A DNA stretch of 64,000 nt from Margaritifera margaritifera (GCA_029931535.1 JAQPZY010001536.1:3392501-3456500), one strand, 5' to 3'; positions 1-12,725 are shown, counted from the first letter of the stretch. The notes: generated by a model from the sequence alone, not told the origin. Numbers and translations: made by a program.

Positions 1-2601
1 TGTCCGTTTCCTCAGCGGACATATCATCATATTTAAGTAAGGTCAATTTGCCCTGCTCTTCCTGGTTGAATTCCCTAATTACAAAACTTTATTTCAAAAT
101 ATCGTTTATTCTACTAATACACTCATTAGATTATAAGTAACAATTTAGGGTTACAACACTAATGATATCGAATGTTGTTTGTGACCCACATTTCAAGTTT
201 ATTAAACTTTGTCAGTGAAATGCTCAGTTGAAAATGGATCAATAACTATAACTCCTGCACTCAAAAGCATGTAGCGTTTCATGCATATCTAAATAATATT
301 ACTCTGACTTTTTTTATCGTGTCCAAGTGCTTTCTTTTAAACTATGGTTTCATAGGTTATCGAGCTTCCCTATTCAGCATTTCGGTCATTAATTATCATT
401 ACTTGTTACTTACTTGCCAGAACTTACACATGAATTTTATTTTTAAAGGACAATATATTGAACATAGATCTTCAAGTAGTAGACATATAGGAAGTACTGG
501 AACACTTATAAAGTTTAAATAAATCCGTTCGTTTGTTCTCAATAAATTAAAATACAAAATGACTCACTGATAGATTCTAATTACCGTTTTGAAAATATGC
601 CCACAACTAGCTGTACCGGTTATGCATATCATAGTCCTTGACTAGTTTAAATTTTTAAAATAAAAAAATTAAATTCGCGTATCCCTAAACACTGACATTT
701 TGGACCACTCATTTACAAAAAATAACAAATATAACCTCTAGTCCCTAGACCAAAGTTATATTTCGAAGCTAGACCAAAAGCGTTTTCTATAAAACAAAAC
801 TACACTCGAGTTCCTAGACCACATTGTAATTTTTTGATTGTGCATTGCGTAGAGCGCAGAAGTAAGTGAAACACTTTTACACAACATAAATAATCGCCCA
901 AAGCAATAGTGTCATAAACCGAATAGTTTTGAATGAGATGATAACTCAACAATCTTTTTATCAAGAGATAGCGCGTTTACAAGTTTCTATGGGATAAAAG
1001 TGTAGCCAAAGCAAGTTATATCACAAAATAACATTCGAGAGAACAAAACTGGTCGAATTGAAAATGAAGGATATCCTGCAATGGTCCATAAAGGATGCAG
1101 ATTTATAAATTGCAATCAATGATCATAACATCGAGATAAGCAGCATCAATCCTCATAGCAGGAATGTTCAAGCAGTGCAGTATGAAGAGGAAATACATGA
1201 CATATTTGGTGTGGATATATCTACAAATTTGTATTTGGCTAAATTTACAATACATCTTACGGATCTCTACAAAGACAGTCTTCAACAATTCAGCACAATA
1301 CAGAGATAGAAGCTCTGGAAAACATAGACTGATTTACAACAGCACATGATGACTCTCTATATGAAGTAGCTACTTTAGAATCAATTATAGGGATGGCAAA
1401 ATGTGACATAAATCTGAAATCATATGTTTGAGAGGACTGAATACAGGCTTCATATTGCTGAAAATAACAATGCCTTTTTTTAAACGAAATATCTCTTGTC
1501 TTGTTGATGAGAACACCTAAAACAAAACTTTACCAGTCATTAAGTATTCTCTGGATATTTGTATTCAGTTTAAATATTGGACGTCAGAGACATTGCAGGG
1601 AAAGAAAAAGTTACGTATAAAGGCATATATACCTATAAAAATATCAATCAATTGTGGAAACGAATTAAACGTGATTTGAAAGAATTGTTTCAGTCTTCAC
1701 CTAATGATATTTTCCCCTCAACTTTGTATTGATTTTTCTAATATTTTCTCTAAAACTGCTCTCAAACTGTGTTAGATGTGCAATTACTTGGGACATTATG
1801 ATTTCAACTCTTTTCAACTAGTCTTGTAGAACTGCCCTGCCTTTTGGTTTGTTGAGGGTGGGGTGGGGTATTTTTTGTTCTTTTTGTGTTCTTTTCTTAA
1901 TTTTTTTTTCTTTTTTGGGTGGAGGGTATTGCTCTTTGTGTCAGTGGTGTCCTTTAAAAAACTCTTCAGCATGTTTTTCACATGTCTCAGCATCAATTTT
2001 CATAACTCAATTTTTTATTTGACAATTTGTACAGCATTTAAATAAACAAATAATTCTCTTTTTCCGCATGTGTAAAGAACAATCATTTCCCTGCAAGTGG
2101 ACGTTTCCCTCATTGAATTCTTCGGTGGTAATCATTCATTATAGCATCTGCTTGTCTTATCTCTTCATCAAAGGACTCATTTGTGTCTATTGTTGGAATC
2201 TCAATATTCTAAGTGACTTGTATTGTTTGTCTGATGGTGACTGTTGGTTCTAATGGATATTTACGGTTTGAATTTTGTAATGTTGGAAACACATTACTTA
2301 CCTATGCAGAATTAGCAAATGACTTACTTTTTATACCTACATTATTAACATCATTGCTTCATTTATTGTACAAGAACTATTAGCTACATCACATTGTAAC
2401 AGTGAGATGGTTTTTAAAAACACCATTTCATTTCTCATAGGAAAATACGTAGATTTACAGGTGCGTTCTTTCCTTCAGATACTATGTAAATTTCACCATC
2501 TCTACCACTGAACGCAGTTTTAGCATATTTGTTGATAAATTCATCACAAACATTGCAATTGTTAAAAATGGGAAAAAAATCTTTTATTATTTGATGAGCA
2601 G

Positions 2602-2775
2602 TTAACTGTGCAGATCTTGATTATTCGGGAGGTGTTTAACAATCTGTGATAGGTTACGTTCATCTATATGTGTTTTAATATTTTCGGACGATTGAGTGTA
2701 TTTGTAATTATCTCTGATGTAATCTTCAGGACTTTCATACTTATTCATTTCAAAATCGTCACCACCCTCAGCCAT
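2602..2775 (-). pseudogene. Short unidentified ORF fragment (57 codons)
   Basis: An ATG at 2773-2775 opens a 57-codon acidic, hydrophilic reading frame beginning MAEGGDDFEMNKYES and closing with TAA at 2602-2604. Similar amino acids appear to continue beyond the stop in other frames, so this looks like the start of a decayed gene inside relic A, transcribed opposite to the capsid and ATPase remnants. I do not recognise the family. It could also be chance. Confidence 0.25.
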
Positions 2776-3281
2776 TTTAGGTTATTTAACTAGTAACAAA
2801 CGGACAAGTCACATCTAGAAACTTTTTTTTTATGGGGGGGGGGGTATAGAAGATTTATTTTATAAAAATCAACTCGATTTCCACAAACATTCAAGACACC
2901 AGACATGAATTGGAAATAGCAATTGCAAATGGAAAATACGAAAAAATAACTGGTAAAGACTTGGCTGAAAAATAGTTGAAAAAAATAGGTGAGAAAGAAA
3001 TCAGGTGAACTTATAAAATCTTTGTAAATGACAGAGCTGCTTAAATATAAAAATCTTTGTCAGATGTCTTTATTTACACTGTGACATCAATAATTAGCAA
3101 ATTTCTTCCAATGGACAGCTTGGAGAGTTTGCAAAATGAACTAAAAGGGGACTAAATGACATCAAACGGAATTAGATATTTCACAGGATTTTTGTCCTTT
3201 AAGTTTGTTTTTCTTCGATCTGCATTGAGCACCAGTTGTATAACTTTTAAACGTATACATTTTAAAAGATAATACTGACAA

Positions 3282-3452
3282 ATGTGTATTGGTTGCTTTG
3301 GTCCTGAGGGATTTGTTCCTTTAACCGCAATTGTTACAATCGTTGCTATTACAGGAGTAGCTGCTTACAGTTTAATAGAGTTTTACAGTGAAAATAGACT
3401 AGAAAGTCCTATTCAAGATGATGCCAGAGTATCTGCACAGTTTCCTTACTAA
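3282..3452 (+). CDS. Hypothetical small membrane peptide (56 aa)
   Basis: ATG at 3282 and TAA at 3450-3452 bound a 56-residue frame. Residues about 12-29 form a strongly hydrophobic stretch (LTAIVTIVAITGVAAYSLI), typical of one membrane span, followed by a charged tail. It overlaps another frame downstream. It lies inside mobile-element relic A, and small single-span proteins do occur in virus-like mobile elements. No function can be assigned, and chance coding is possible in AT-rich DNA. Confidence 0.25.
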   Translation: MCIGCFGPEGFVPLTAIVTIVAITGVAAYSLIEFYSENRLESPIQDDARVSAQFPY

Positions 3453-3812
3453 TGAAGTTAACCATCTCAAACAATTACATTTTTCTTGTGATCTTCTATC
3501 ATTTTCTGAGAAAGCATTTCGCTTTGAGGACCCGTTTTCGTTGCTATCATGTATTTGCTATTTGTCTAATGGAAATATTATCTTTGTTGAACAAAATTGG
3601 ATAAATGAAAAGAGGCACGTTGTATTACAGTATTTATATCCGGTTCATCTTCCCACATACCTTCTGATCAAAGTCAATAGTTTGTACGCAAAGTACTTTG
3701 AGCATTTTATGTGATTTATTGCTTTGCCTTGGTACTTCTAAAATTCAACTTCTTGTCATCTTAATTATTTTTAAATTTTCATAATTCTGGTTAATTTGTC
3801 TCTTGTGCTTGT

Positions 3813-4012
3813 TCATGTATCCGTTGTAGCTCTATATGGTTTCATCTCCCCATTTATTATTGTATTCATTACAGTACTCTCCGTTTTTATTTTGCTATTT
3901 CTTTTCTGTATTCTACTGCGCACATTATGACATGGTTTGCAATATCTGCCACTTCTGTGAATCTCATGTATGTTTTCTCTTTTCCACATTTTGAACATGT
4001 CTTACAATCCAC
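3813..4012 (-). pseudogene. Frameshifted zinc-ribbon-like fragment
   Basis: On the minus strand one frame shows CKTCSKCGKEKTY, and a second frame about 20 codons on shows GRYCKPCHNVRSR. Together they give a C-x2-C ... C-x2-C arrangement like the small zinc-binding modules found in some nuclease-associated proteins. The two halves are in different frames, so the gene is broken. It sits in the middle of relic A. The family name is uncertain. Confidence 0.35.
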
Positions 4013-4804
4013 CTTGTTTATTTGAGGAATTAAATTCCAAATTATTTTTGACTAATTGGAAGAAAGACTAAAGCGCATCGGCAAAATTAAACTATGTCAG
4101 AAGCTTACAATTCAATATCAGAAATGCTTTAGCGTATTCGAATGATAGGCCTGAACAAGTCAGTCCAGATCTTAAAGTCTCCGCTTGTAATGGATAACTT
4201 TCTAGATACATAAACAACAAAATGTCGACTGAAAGAAAAACAATATTAACTCTGTTTACCAAGCATCACTTAAATCTGCTCTCATAACTGCATATAGCAT
4301 GTTTTTGAAGATGTTGTTTAAGATGTCAATAATTCCGCCAACATGCATGGACATTGAAGAAGATGTAAATATAATCATTACATTTTCGCTTAGTTCATAA
4401 TTGACTATACGTAAACTTTTACCTGTAGTGACGAATGTAAATCACGCTATGGCAATGTGTTCTAAAGGCACGATCGTTGCCAGAGGCGAGGTGTTCCAAT
4501 GGAATAATCAAGCATACACAACTAAAACAACAATATCGACACAATTTGCAACGCAACATTACGCTTTGCTCTTACGGATGCATATAACACGCTTTTTGAA
4601 AAAGAATCTGAGGTATACAACTGGTCCACCATCAATAATAGATATTTAAGACGTTGTCAAGCTCACAATTGCAGTGAAATTTAGCCAGTTCACAATCAAC
4701 TATCTGATAACAGATGGACTTTTACCTGACAAAATTGCTACTCAGTAAAGAGAGTAGCTAACATTGTTAAATACATAAGTGTACAGGTATTAAGTGCGCA
4801 TCGA

Positions 4805-5902
4805 ATGATATTATCCCAAAGACATATTCTTTGTTTCGAAGTAACAACGGCTGTGTGTTCACCCATGGATAGCACACTGCTAAATCCAGCAATTATTGCT
4901 ATTCAACAACGTCTAAACTATAACGGCATGAGAGACGAATTGTTATGTATGATGTTTATATACCTAAGTTTTGTCCATAATTGCAAGTTGTATGGTTATT
5001 TCAAAATACATACTTAACTTTTGCCATACTATTAAGTTGTGACATGTGTCAGGTAGACCAGTATTTTCATAGGCATTTCGCAATTAGACTTTTGTGACAT
5101 ATGTCACGTAGGCCAGCATGTTTCCATTAGAATTATTCATATCCTGATGTGACATAAGCCATGTAGGCATGTGTATTTATATACAGATTTTGGTAAACAT
5201 ATTCATTAGTGTTCTAGAATTCCGGTTATAAAAGATCAGTCTCTAAGGATCTATTTTAGTAGTGTTGTTGAAATCAGGTATAATTTTAGAAAAATTATTT
5301 ATTCAAATTATTCATTCGAATTACTAAAGTGCTCATTGACTTTTGGATTAATACATGATTTTGGGATTTATGTGAACTCATTCAAATACATTCAGGATTA
5401 CCTCATTTTATATTTTGGTACATCATGATATTCAAGGCTATTCATTCGGAACATTCTATTAATTTGGACTTGTGATTAGAATATTTATGACTATTTGGAA
5501 TTTAACGCACCAATTGTAAGTGTCTTTTGAATTTTCACTTTGATTGTCGGGAAATACATTTTTATTTTTTTTTTTATTTTACTTATATTGTTGGTTGCAC
5601 TTTCTTGCTGTTGCATATTTGTAAGATCTAGAGTCGTAACAGAATATAGAGTGGAATGCAGGGATTTTTACTGGTTACAGGCAAAAATGGAAACAAATTT
5701 AACTGGTACAGGTGCTTTTGCATCTAGATTGTGTTTGTCGAGAGTAGCTATGTGCGTAGTTGTTCCCATCGCTTTTAGGGATGTTAGTACAACACTGGTA
5801 GGTATTGCTGCAAAAACCATTAAGGAAATAATCATTTTCAACACGTGGGATAATGAGAGAAACCATGAAGAGTCTATTTTGACGCAATCAGGAAAAGATT
5901 AA
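4805..5902 (+). pseudogene. Unidentified ORF interrupted by a solo LTR
   Basis: An open frame from 4805 runs to the target-site copy GAAT at 4937-4940. It resumes after the solo LTR (4941-5641) and the second GAAT copy (5642-5645), continuing to the TAA ending at 5902. Taking out the LTR and one target copy leaves the frame uninterrupted across the site, so the insertion landed in a sequence that was open at the time. The part after the LTR contains hydrophobic stretches (for example around VAMCVVVPIAF). I do not recognise the protein. The hydrophobic 5' end of the frame starting at 5540 is LTR sequence and does not belong to it. Confidence 0.4.
4941..5641 (+). mobile_element. Solo LTR, same family as the 29.8-35.5 kb element
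   Basis: The segment begins TGTTATGTATGATG, the same start as the minus-strand reading of the young LTR, and ends GAGTCGTAACA like it. It is flanked by a perfect 4-bp direct repeat GAAT (4937-4940 and 5642-5645). It is 701 bp and clearly diverged from the 735-bp young LTR. It contains a TATAAAAG motif near 5228 and three imperfect copies of a roughly 55-bp element starting near 5037, 5093 and 5152 (TGTGACAT followed by a GTAGRCC-like motif) that could be U3 enhancer repeats. No internal region is attached, so it is the product of LTR-LTR recombination. Confidence 0.87.
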
Positions 5903-7389
5903 TACAAAAACAAAAGATATATAGGATGGAAAGAAATTAAAATAAAAGCCTACAGAGAAACAAGTTAAAATAAAAACTTTACATATGCAAGATTTTTGCT
6001 TTTGAAGAGATAATTTCTCATATACAAATGAAAGGCACATTATTGGCAAAGCAAAGATAGCTATATTACAATAGACTCACTCCACGAGAAATAAATATAT
6101 TTTACAGATCCAATTGATAACAGAAATAATAAACTATACATTTGATTGCGGGAATAGATTTTTGTTGTTGGTTACTTTACTTTCTCATCCAATAAAATTA
6201 AACGCAATATCTTTTACTACATCAATGGCAAGAATGAAACAAGGATTGTTTTAATTACTGCCGGTTATTGCCAGCTGGAAATGTACATGAAAAAGTAAAG
6301 GAGGGAATAACAGCAGCAAATGGTAGCAATGAAGAAAGTATTGATGTTGAATGTATGAAACACAACTAAAAAGTTAAAATTATCGCAAGTAACAATTACA
6401 CAGTATACAAAACCAACTAAGCAACAAAATTGTTATGATTAATTAGCGAAATATACAAGTGTCTGCTGAATCATAGACAGTTTGCGAGTTATTGTAAATC
6501 CTACATTTATACAATTTCCTCAATCAGATCACTGACACCACTATTATTTCAATGGCAATTATTCTACTTAGCTAGAGTCTTTGCAAGATAAAAATGTTTT
6601 TGTTTCATACAGTGTTAATACATTACAAACAATTACATCGTTTGAAAGAATCAAGGACGTACGATCTGGAAAAACACAATATTCGTTTGTTTGTTTGTTT
6701 TTTGTCCTTTGTTTGTTTGTTGTTTGTTGTTTTTATTGTTGTTTTTTTTTTTGTTTTTTTTTTTTTTGGGGGGGGGGCTATTTTTGGAGGGGGATATCAA
6801 ATGCTCGTATAGATCATTATAAACTGATTAACATTGAAATACGCCAGCAGTATAAACATTTCTTATCCATTAATAAAATACCCACAACAGTGGTTATCAT
6901 TTAAAGAGTAATTGCTAATGGCATAGCATTTACAGCAAGCAACTATCAGTTCAAATTATTTGATCCTAATGAAGTCGATGAAGATATAATTAGACACGGC
7001 ATATTGCATGGAAATGCATGAGAGAAAATAGCTGAATGAAATATAAACATAGTCAATACACTTGACTACTTGAATAAAAGACTGTGAGAACAATGTTAGG
7101 TGACTACGTGCTTGATCAAAAAACCTGTACAATTATTTTATCTCTATACACTTCTACTCATAGTAATAATGGCAGACATGATTGAAACTATCATGCTAGT
7201 AAGGCAAAAATTGAAAATCCAAGGCAACCAAAATTAATGATTTCTACCAACTGTCTTATAATCAAGTAAAATACGAATATATTTTAATTGCAATTTTGAT
7301 GGGTTTTGATGTGTAGGCTGATTGCAAGTTTCTCTGATGGTGCCTAGTACGAACTCGCCTTCGGCGATGAATACTCCATTGTCGTCACT

Positions 7390-8776
7390 CCATCACTAGG
7401 CTATGCCTAAGATGCATGTTGCTTCTACTGGTAATGGTTCTGTTTTCAGCAGAATAAATTGAGAAACATCACTATAACAATGTCTACTTGCGGTAAATAC
7501 ATAACTCATAACAAGCAGGGGGAAGCCCGCAAGGAGTTTAATACATCCAATCTTAACGTTTAAAGCTGAAACTACGCCACAGACATTGGTTAACACATAC
7601 ACATCACTACATTACTGTCTACAGATAGTAAATACATTACTCATAACATGCAGGAGACACCGCAATGAGTTAAATGTCTGAATCCAGCACAGCACTGTGT
7701 CACACAAACCCCAAACAGCATTAAACCTGAGTAAACTTTGCAGGCATGTGTACCAAAGCTAACCCCAAATATCAAGATTGTACAGGGTAGTATTTTCATC
7801 TCATTTTATATAAGATGCAAGGAGATGCTAACAATGCAGTGGAAAACAGTTCGGTTTAAATGATTGTCAAAGACTTCACCAATAATTAACAATGCAGTAG
7901 TAAACAGATTGGCTAGAATGCTTATGAAAGACAACATCATATCATACAGAAGCAATGATCGTTTTAAGTTAAATGACAACATCATTATCATGACATACAA
8001 AGCTGTGTGGATACCTGACAGCATTGAAAAAGATATTATAAGTGAAAAATTTAGAACGTTACCATCAGGGGCAGGTAATACACAAAATGCTGGTACAAAG
8101 CTGTACAGTTTGTGGTGTATGGAAAGAAGTTTAGAATTCCACTATACCACTTGACTTTCAGATACTAACATATCATTGTATACTGTATCCGTGTATTTTT
8201 CCTCTCAATTTCAGACCTGCAAATGCAGCTGAAGTGATACTAGGTGGTAATCATGATTACGAACTGGAAAATATTTGTCTCCAGTACGATACTCTATTGC
8301 GTAATCCGTTAGTGACAAATACAATGAAATTTGTTTCTTTGTCGACTACATTAAGAGACAGGTAAAAACATCGATATAGCAGCCAGCACAACTTAATCGA
8401 AAATATCACGTTTGATTCTCCGAAAATGAGCTTCAAAAGTGTTTTAATTCTGTGCAAAATAAATGGAGAAAGTGATCCTGAAACATTTAACGACGCAGAA
8501 ATACAACACATATAAGCAACTATTGATGGTCTGCCAAACAAGATTTATTCCCAGGGTTTTCAATTGATACAACAGTTTACACTTCACGCTAAGTATTTCT
8601 TTGATGGACAACAAAAACACAAACAAATTAGGAACGGAAGTGGTACAATATTTTACTCTGACAATCTCTGCATCTGGCTTGATTTGGGAACTACACACAA
8701 ACACAGTTTAGATGGTTGTCTTAAGTTAGCTAACGTGCAACAAGGTATTTACTTTCAAATCAACAAAAAATGTTGA
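7390..8776 (+). pseudogene. Polinton-type major-capsid-like remnant, relic A
   Basis: Fragments in several frames carry patterns I associate with the double-jelly-roll capsid protein of Polintons. These are a segment near 7864-8040, a YGKKF-like motif near 8115, a segment near 8210-8340 with a conserved LENICLQYD-type stretch, and a C-terminal block at about 8430-8776 that includes GLPNKIYSQG and NLCIWLDL. Stops and frameshifts separate them. The C-terminal block and the 39840-40005 part of relic B are alike at the nucleotide level. An ATPase remnant follows directly. Recognition is from motif pattern and gene context only, so a profile search is needed for certainty. Confidence 0.5.
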
Positions 8777-8870
8777 TAGCCACAAAGTGTATATTTATCT
8801 CGTTTCAGATGATCGTGTTAACATCACAAAAATCACCTCAGATCAATTATGTTTTAGGCATGTATCAATG

Positions 8871-9066
8871 TATTTAAAAGAACGTCATAACATTATAACT
8901 TATGGAGAGACTAACATTGGGAAAACTTGCTTGTTCTGATTCTTATGGAAACTGAACACAAAGACTGTTTTGTGCAATAAAACGTACGATAGAAAGTGGT
9001 TATTTAAAGATGAAAAGGTGATCGTAATAGATTAAGAAGTAAAATTAGATCAGTGGTTAGAGTTAC

Positions 9067-9075
<9 letters not shown>
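8871..9075 (+). pseudogene. FtsK/HerA (A32)-type packaging ATPase remnant, relic A
   Basis: A frame with a P-loop-like GETNIGKT (about 8910-8933) is followed, after an in-frame stop, by the block WLFKDEKVIVID and then WLELLVY, matching the better preserved copy at 40118-40544. The frame ends at an (AT)n tract at about 9072, so the second half is missing. In Polintons this ATPase packages DNA into capsids. Here it is non-functional. Confidence 0.6.
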
Positions 9076-9103
<28 letters not shown>

Positions 9104-9493
9104 AGAATTGATAACGACGCAAATTAAAACCGGTTTCCCAACGTTTCGAGCCAAACAAGCATATATACAAAACAAATGCTAACAACACAAAATCTAAAGA
9201 AAATTCTGGACTCCCACATGTAAAAATAACTACGGTGAATTTACAACAAAAGCTATAAAAATAAAAAGTTGTGTAACAACAATAAACGAGCGGGTTATTG
9301 TGTCTATTAAATAGAGAAGCAATATGTTTTGACCTAATTCCGGGATGTGAACGAAGGACGGAAACATAGCGTGACGAAAAATCAACGCCATCGAAAAGAT
9401 TTGCTAAAGAAATTATATCCCGGTAGAGTTATGCATGAAGGTTCTAAAGGAAAGATGTCAATAGAATTGTGTAGCGGGTAAATGGACAAGAAG

Positions 9494-9530
<37 letters not shown>

Positions 9531-10961
9531 TGCTAACAATAATATATGTAATTACTTGGGTAAATATTATCGCAAAATCAGCGTACGGGTGAAAAACTGA
9601 TGACTGGCTATAATTTTGATAATCCTGCAACGGGAAGGTCTGACTTTTTCATTTAGGTCGAACTCCCCATGAGTTTTCAATTGTAGTATACAGTATCGTT
9701 CCTTACGTGTGCGGTTCTTGTAACAACTTTTAGGAAAGAAACTTTCTGTCCATTTAGGACAATTTGCAACTCTTTATAAGAAACACTCTTGTAAGTATAT
9801 GTTTGTACAACTATAAATGTACATAAGAGTCGCACTGGTGTGTTCAGTGTTCGTAGTATTCTTGGTAAAAGAAAAGTTTCCAACACGTTTTAGCTGGTAA
9901 TAAAATAATGCAATTTTGTGTAACATTTTACTTCATAGTCCCTTGATCTTTTATCCCATTGCATGTAAAGAACTCTGCTGAAGGTTAGACATGAGCAGCC
10001 ATAGTGGTGATCCCTGTGTTTCTGCAAAATAGTGGTTTATTTCAACTCCTGGTGGCAGGGCATTTATAGAGAAGTGTGAGTCTCACCTGCGGAGCAGTTT
10101 GATAATGGTGATCCCTGCCTTATGTCGACTTTTACTTTTGAAGTTGTCAACTTTTGCGGAAGCTGTTTGGCATGTTTTTTGTCATGGATCACCTGATTGG
10201 CAAATACATAGCAAGTTAACAGTTAACTTGAAAGCTTTTCCCCCATACAAACTCAAATTTCAGCTCAAAATTCCATTTTGTTGTAATTTTCAAATTTCGT
10301 GAAAAAAATCACGAACTACAAAACATTTTCTTAACATTTGTTCCCCCATTCGCTCTTATATTCAATAAACTTGATGTACCAGAGTGAATCAAACTAGGAT
10401 ATTCTTAGACTGAACTAAAGTTTTGCGCAAACAAATCTTGGAGAAAGTGGACTCTTTATTCGCGAAACTGCTGAAGCACTGAACTCAAAATCAGAGTCCA
10501 AAATATTTCAATTTTTGTATCTTTACTTAGAACGCAATATCAAAAGAAAGAACTTTCAGTATCTAAGCAAATTTGGTTCTCGCTAAATTTTAATAGCATG
10601 GTTATTTTCAAAAATGGATTTCAATTACATGCAGCATATCTAATTTTGGAGTTTTGAGCTGTCTTTTTGTGCTCAACAGTTTTTGAGAATAAAGAGCCAG
10701 GGATCTAATTGTTTTATGGATCAAATACAAATTGCTGAAGAGAAGAAAAAACGACGTGAAGAGGGCGATAACATGAAGATGAGGACTAAATTTCAGATTT
10801 TATATATATCTTCAACTGTTTAGTATAATCAAAATAATATACAGTTAAATGTCGATATCTCAAACCTCTATCACGTTAAAAATCTAACGACGTAATCAGC
10901 CCCAGTGGACATCTCTATTTAATATAAACGGTATAAAAAGTAAAGTTCTGATTATTTATGT
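9076..10961. other. Non-coding interval between relic A and KAZ1
   Basis: No gene is supported here. It holds a short (AT)n tract (9072-9100), an (ATA)n tract (about 9494-9529) and, at about 9102-9180, a minus-strand string GGCTCGAAACGTTGGGAAAC reminiscent of Penelope-like element ends. From about 10196 onward the sequence is homologous to 45775-46640, showing that the downstream flank of KAZ1 was duplicated along with the gene. Confidence 0.6.
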
Positions 10962-11027
10962 ATGCAATCAAAAACACCAAGGCATGCAATCAAAAACACC
11001 AAGGCATGCAATCAAAAACACCAAGGC
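10962..11027. repeat. 22-bp tandem repeat, 3 copies
   Basis: Three identical 22-bp units (ATGCAATCAAAAACACCAAG plus GC) start at 10962, 10984 and 11006, just beyond the poly(A) signal of KAZ1. The homologous site beside KAZ2 (about 46625) has one unit, so the array expanded after the gene duplication. Confidence 0.95.
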
Positions 11028-11045
11028 GAGCACTTGCAATCACAT

Positions 11046-11051
11046 TTTATT
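11046..11051 (-). promoter_or_regulatory. Poly(A) signal AATAAA of KAZ1
   Basis: AATAAA on the minus strand lies about 380 nt beyond the KAZ1 stop codon. The same signal in the same local context (TGCAATCACATTTTATT on the plus strand) recurs at 46665-46670, about 400 nt beyond the KAZ2 stop. Conservation between the paralogues supports it as the real 3' end. Confidence 0.75.
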
Positions 11052-11427
11052 CATACTAAATCATATAAGTAATCATCGATTATTAATAAATGCCAAAATT
11101 AACACAATGATATGTCACATACAATACATAGAACTATGAAGCATATATATTTTAAATTTCAGTCCTCAATTCACTCTACTCAACGAAAAATATAAATCAT
11201 TCCTTGTTATGTTCATAGCCCTGTATCTTCATGGTGACTAAAATCTAAGTATATAAATCTTGATCACATGAATCCTGGTTCTACATAATTCTATCAGAAA
11301 TTAGTATATTACTCAATACCATTACAATGCTATTGTTGAGTCATGCTGAGGTCTTTTCCTCGAGATCGGTGAAGTTTAGAACGTTGTATACGTGTACTTA
11401 AAGGATTCTTGTTTTTCTATGGGCAGA

Positions 11428-11476
11428 TTAATCATCGATTGTTCCACATTCACCAAAGTAAGCCAGTTTCACGTGG
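11428..11476 (-). CDS. KAZ1 terminal exon (closes last Kazal domain)
   Basis: A 49-nt exon after a T-rich tract and CAG acceptor encodes [15 protein letters not shown] and a TAA (11428-11430). Its single Cys is the sixth cysteine of the Kazal domain begun in the preceding exon, which explains why such a short exon is needed. The KAZ2 counterpart is 47067-47115. Confidence 0.87.
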
Positions 11477-12725
11477 CTGAAAAAAAAATACAATGATTGT
11501 TATATATTGATGTTTCTATTATATTGACTTAGTTATGCCTTTAGGATATGTATATTGTGAAAAAATCAATTCACCTGTTTATGTGACAATTTTTTAAAAA
11601 AATCTTCAGCTTAACAATTAAAGCTGCAAAGTTTGAGCTTCTTGGCTAAGCGAGTTAATGGAGCTGTACATGTCTATGTCTGTCTTTGTGTGTCCCTTCG
11701 TTCACCGCGTATCTTCCTTTATGCATCGGCTGTCTGGACAACGTTTACTAATTTTAACTTCTAAAAACACGTCTCACCAATTTAAAGTATATACGAATAA
11801 TTTCGATCTGACATTAGATATGCCCGCCATTACTAAAAATTTTGAAAAGCTCAAAGATGACGTTTTGAAAACTGCTTGATGCATTTTAATCAAGACTGGT
11901 GGAAATCATCGGGGCATCACGGTCTTTGAACCTAGATCTGCTGTCCAATTGCTTTTCAATTGTGGTTTATCGGTCAATGTAAGACTCGTGAGTGATCTCA
12001 CGATGATTTGGGTCTGATTTAGCTCTTATATAAATACATACATCGAAAATATTATGAACATATATGTGCATGTGACGTATAAGTGACCACCATATGTTCA
12101 AAGGGTCAAGACTGAAAATACTTACACGCACTCCATGCTGCACATATTTCCGTACGTCTGTCCGTCTAGACCGCAGACTGGTTGGTAGATGAAGGTGCAG
12201 ATGCAGGGAAAGCATTCTCCCTCGTGGGCCAGCTCTGCTCCACTGAAATGAAGGCAACCATACGTATTTGTCGTATGTATGGATAAATGTCAGATAACAT
12301 GAAGCCATACTTTTGTCTGGGTTGGTGTATATTTGTCTTTATAATGCTATTCTGTACTATTGTTAATGACTTGTGTTGCCCTTACTTGTTTAATTAATAT
12401 ATTCATGGTTGCTCCATCCAAGTATCATCAAATTATTCACAGAGGTTCACCTGGCTACATAGAAGGTCATGAGTGATCAATTGGCCAAAATCTTGATTCC
12501 ATTCATGATACTGATCAGGTGGGATAGGCGCAGTAGGGTGGTATCTGCTGCAGGTAAGACGACTTAAAATTCTAAATGTTTTGCACTGATAGTTGTGTGT
12601 TTGCCTGTCTTTTGAGATTTCCTTAAATTGGAGAATTTAAAAACCGTCCCTATATAAAAAGGCACTTTATGTTATATTTGACAGATCTCAAAGACTTTCT
12701 AGAACCCTTTTGTTTATATATACAG

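Larger units (their letters stand above)
1..9075 (+). mobile_element. Decayed Polinton/Maverick-like element, relic A
   Basis: Two stretches of this region are homologous, at the nucleotide level and in the same order, to relic B. Positions 1-1660 match about 36093-37770, and about 7380-9075 match about 39150-40360. The second stretch holds major-capsid-like and packaging-ATPase-like remnants, the pairing expected of Polinton/Maverick elements. All reading frames are broken by stops and frameshifts. No integrase remnant was found between 1660 and 7380, and that middle part shares no obvious homology with relic B, so it may belong to another insertion or to a lost gene set. The left end is cut by the window edge, so the terminal inverted repeat cannot be seen. 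The right boundary is an (AT)n tract that truncates the ATPase remnant. Confidence 0.5.

Noticed and set aside
1863..2045. Phe-rich membrane ORF
   Set aside because: Translation of T-rich low-complexity DNA with no other support.
3418..3714. 98-residue ORF
   Set aside because: Overlaps a better small frame (3282-3452) and has no recognisable motif; kept only as part of relic A.
5540..5640. Hydrophobic leader of a membrane protein
   Set aside because: This is the terminal part of the solo LTR and not host or element coding sequence.
10962..11027. CRISPR-like array
   Set aside because: Head-to-tail 22-bp units without spacers in an animal genome; a plain minisatellite.
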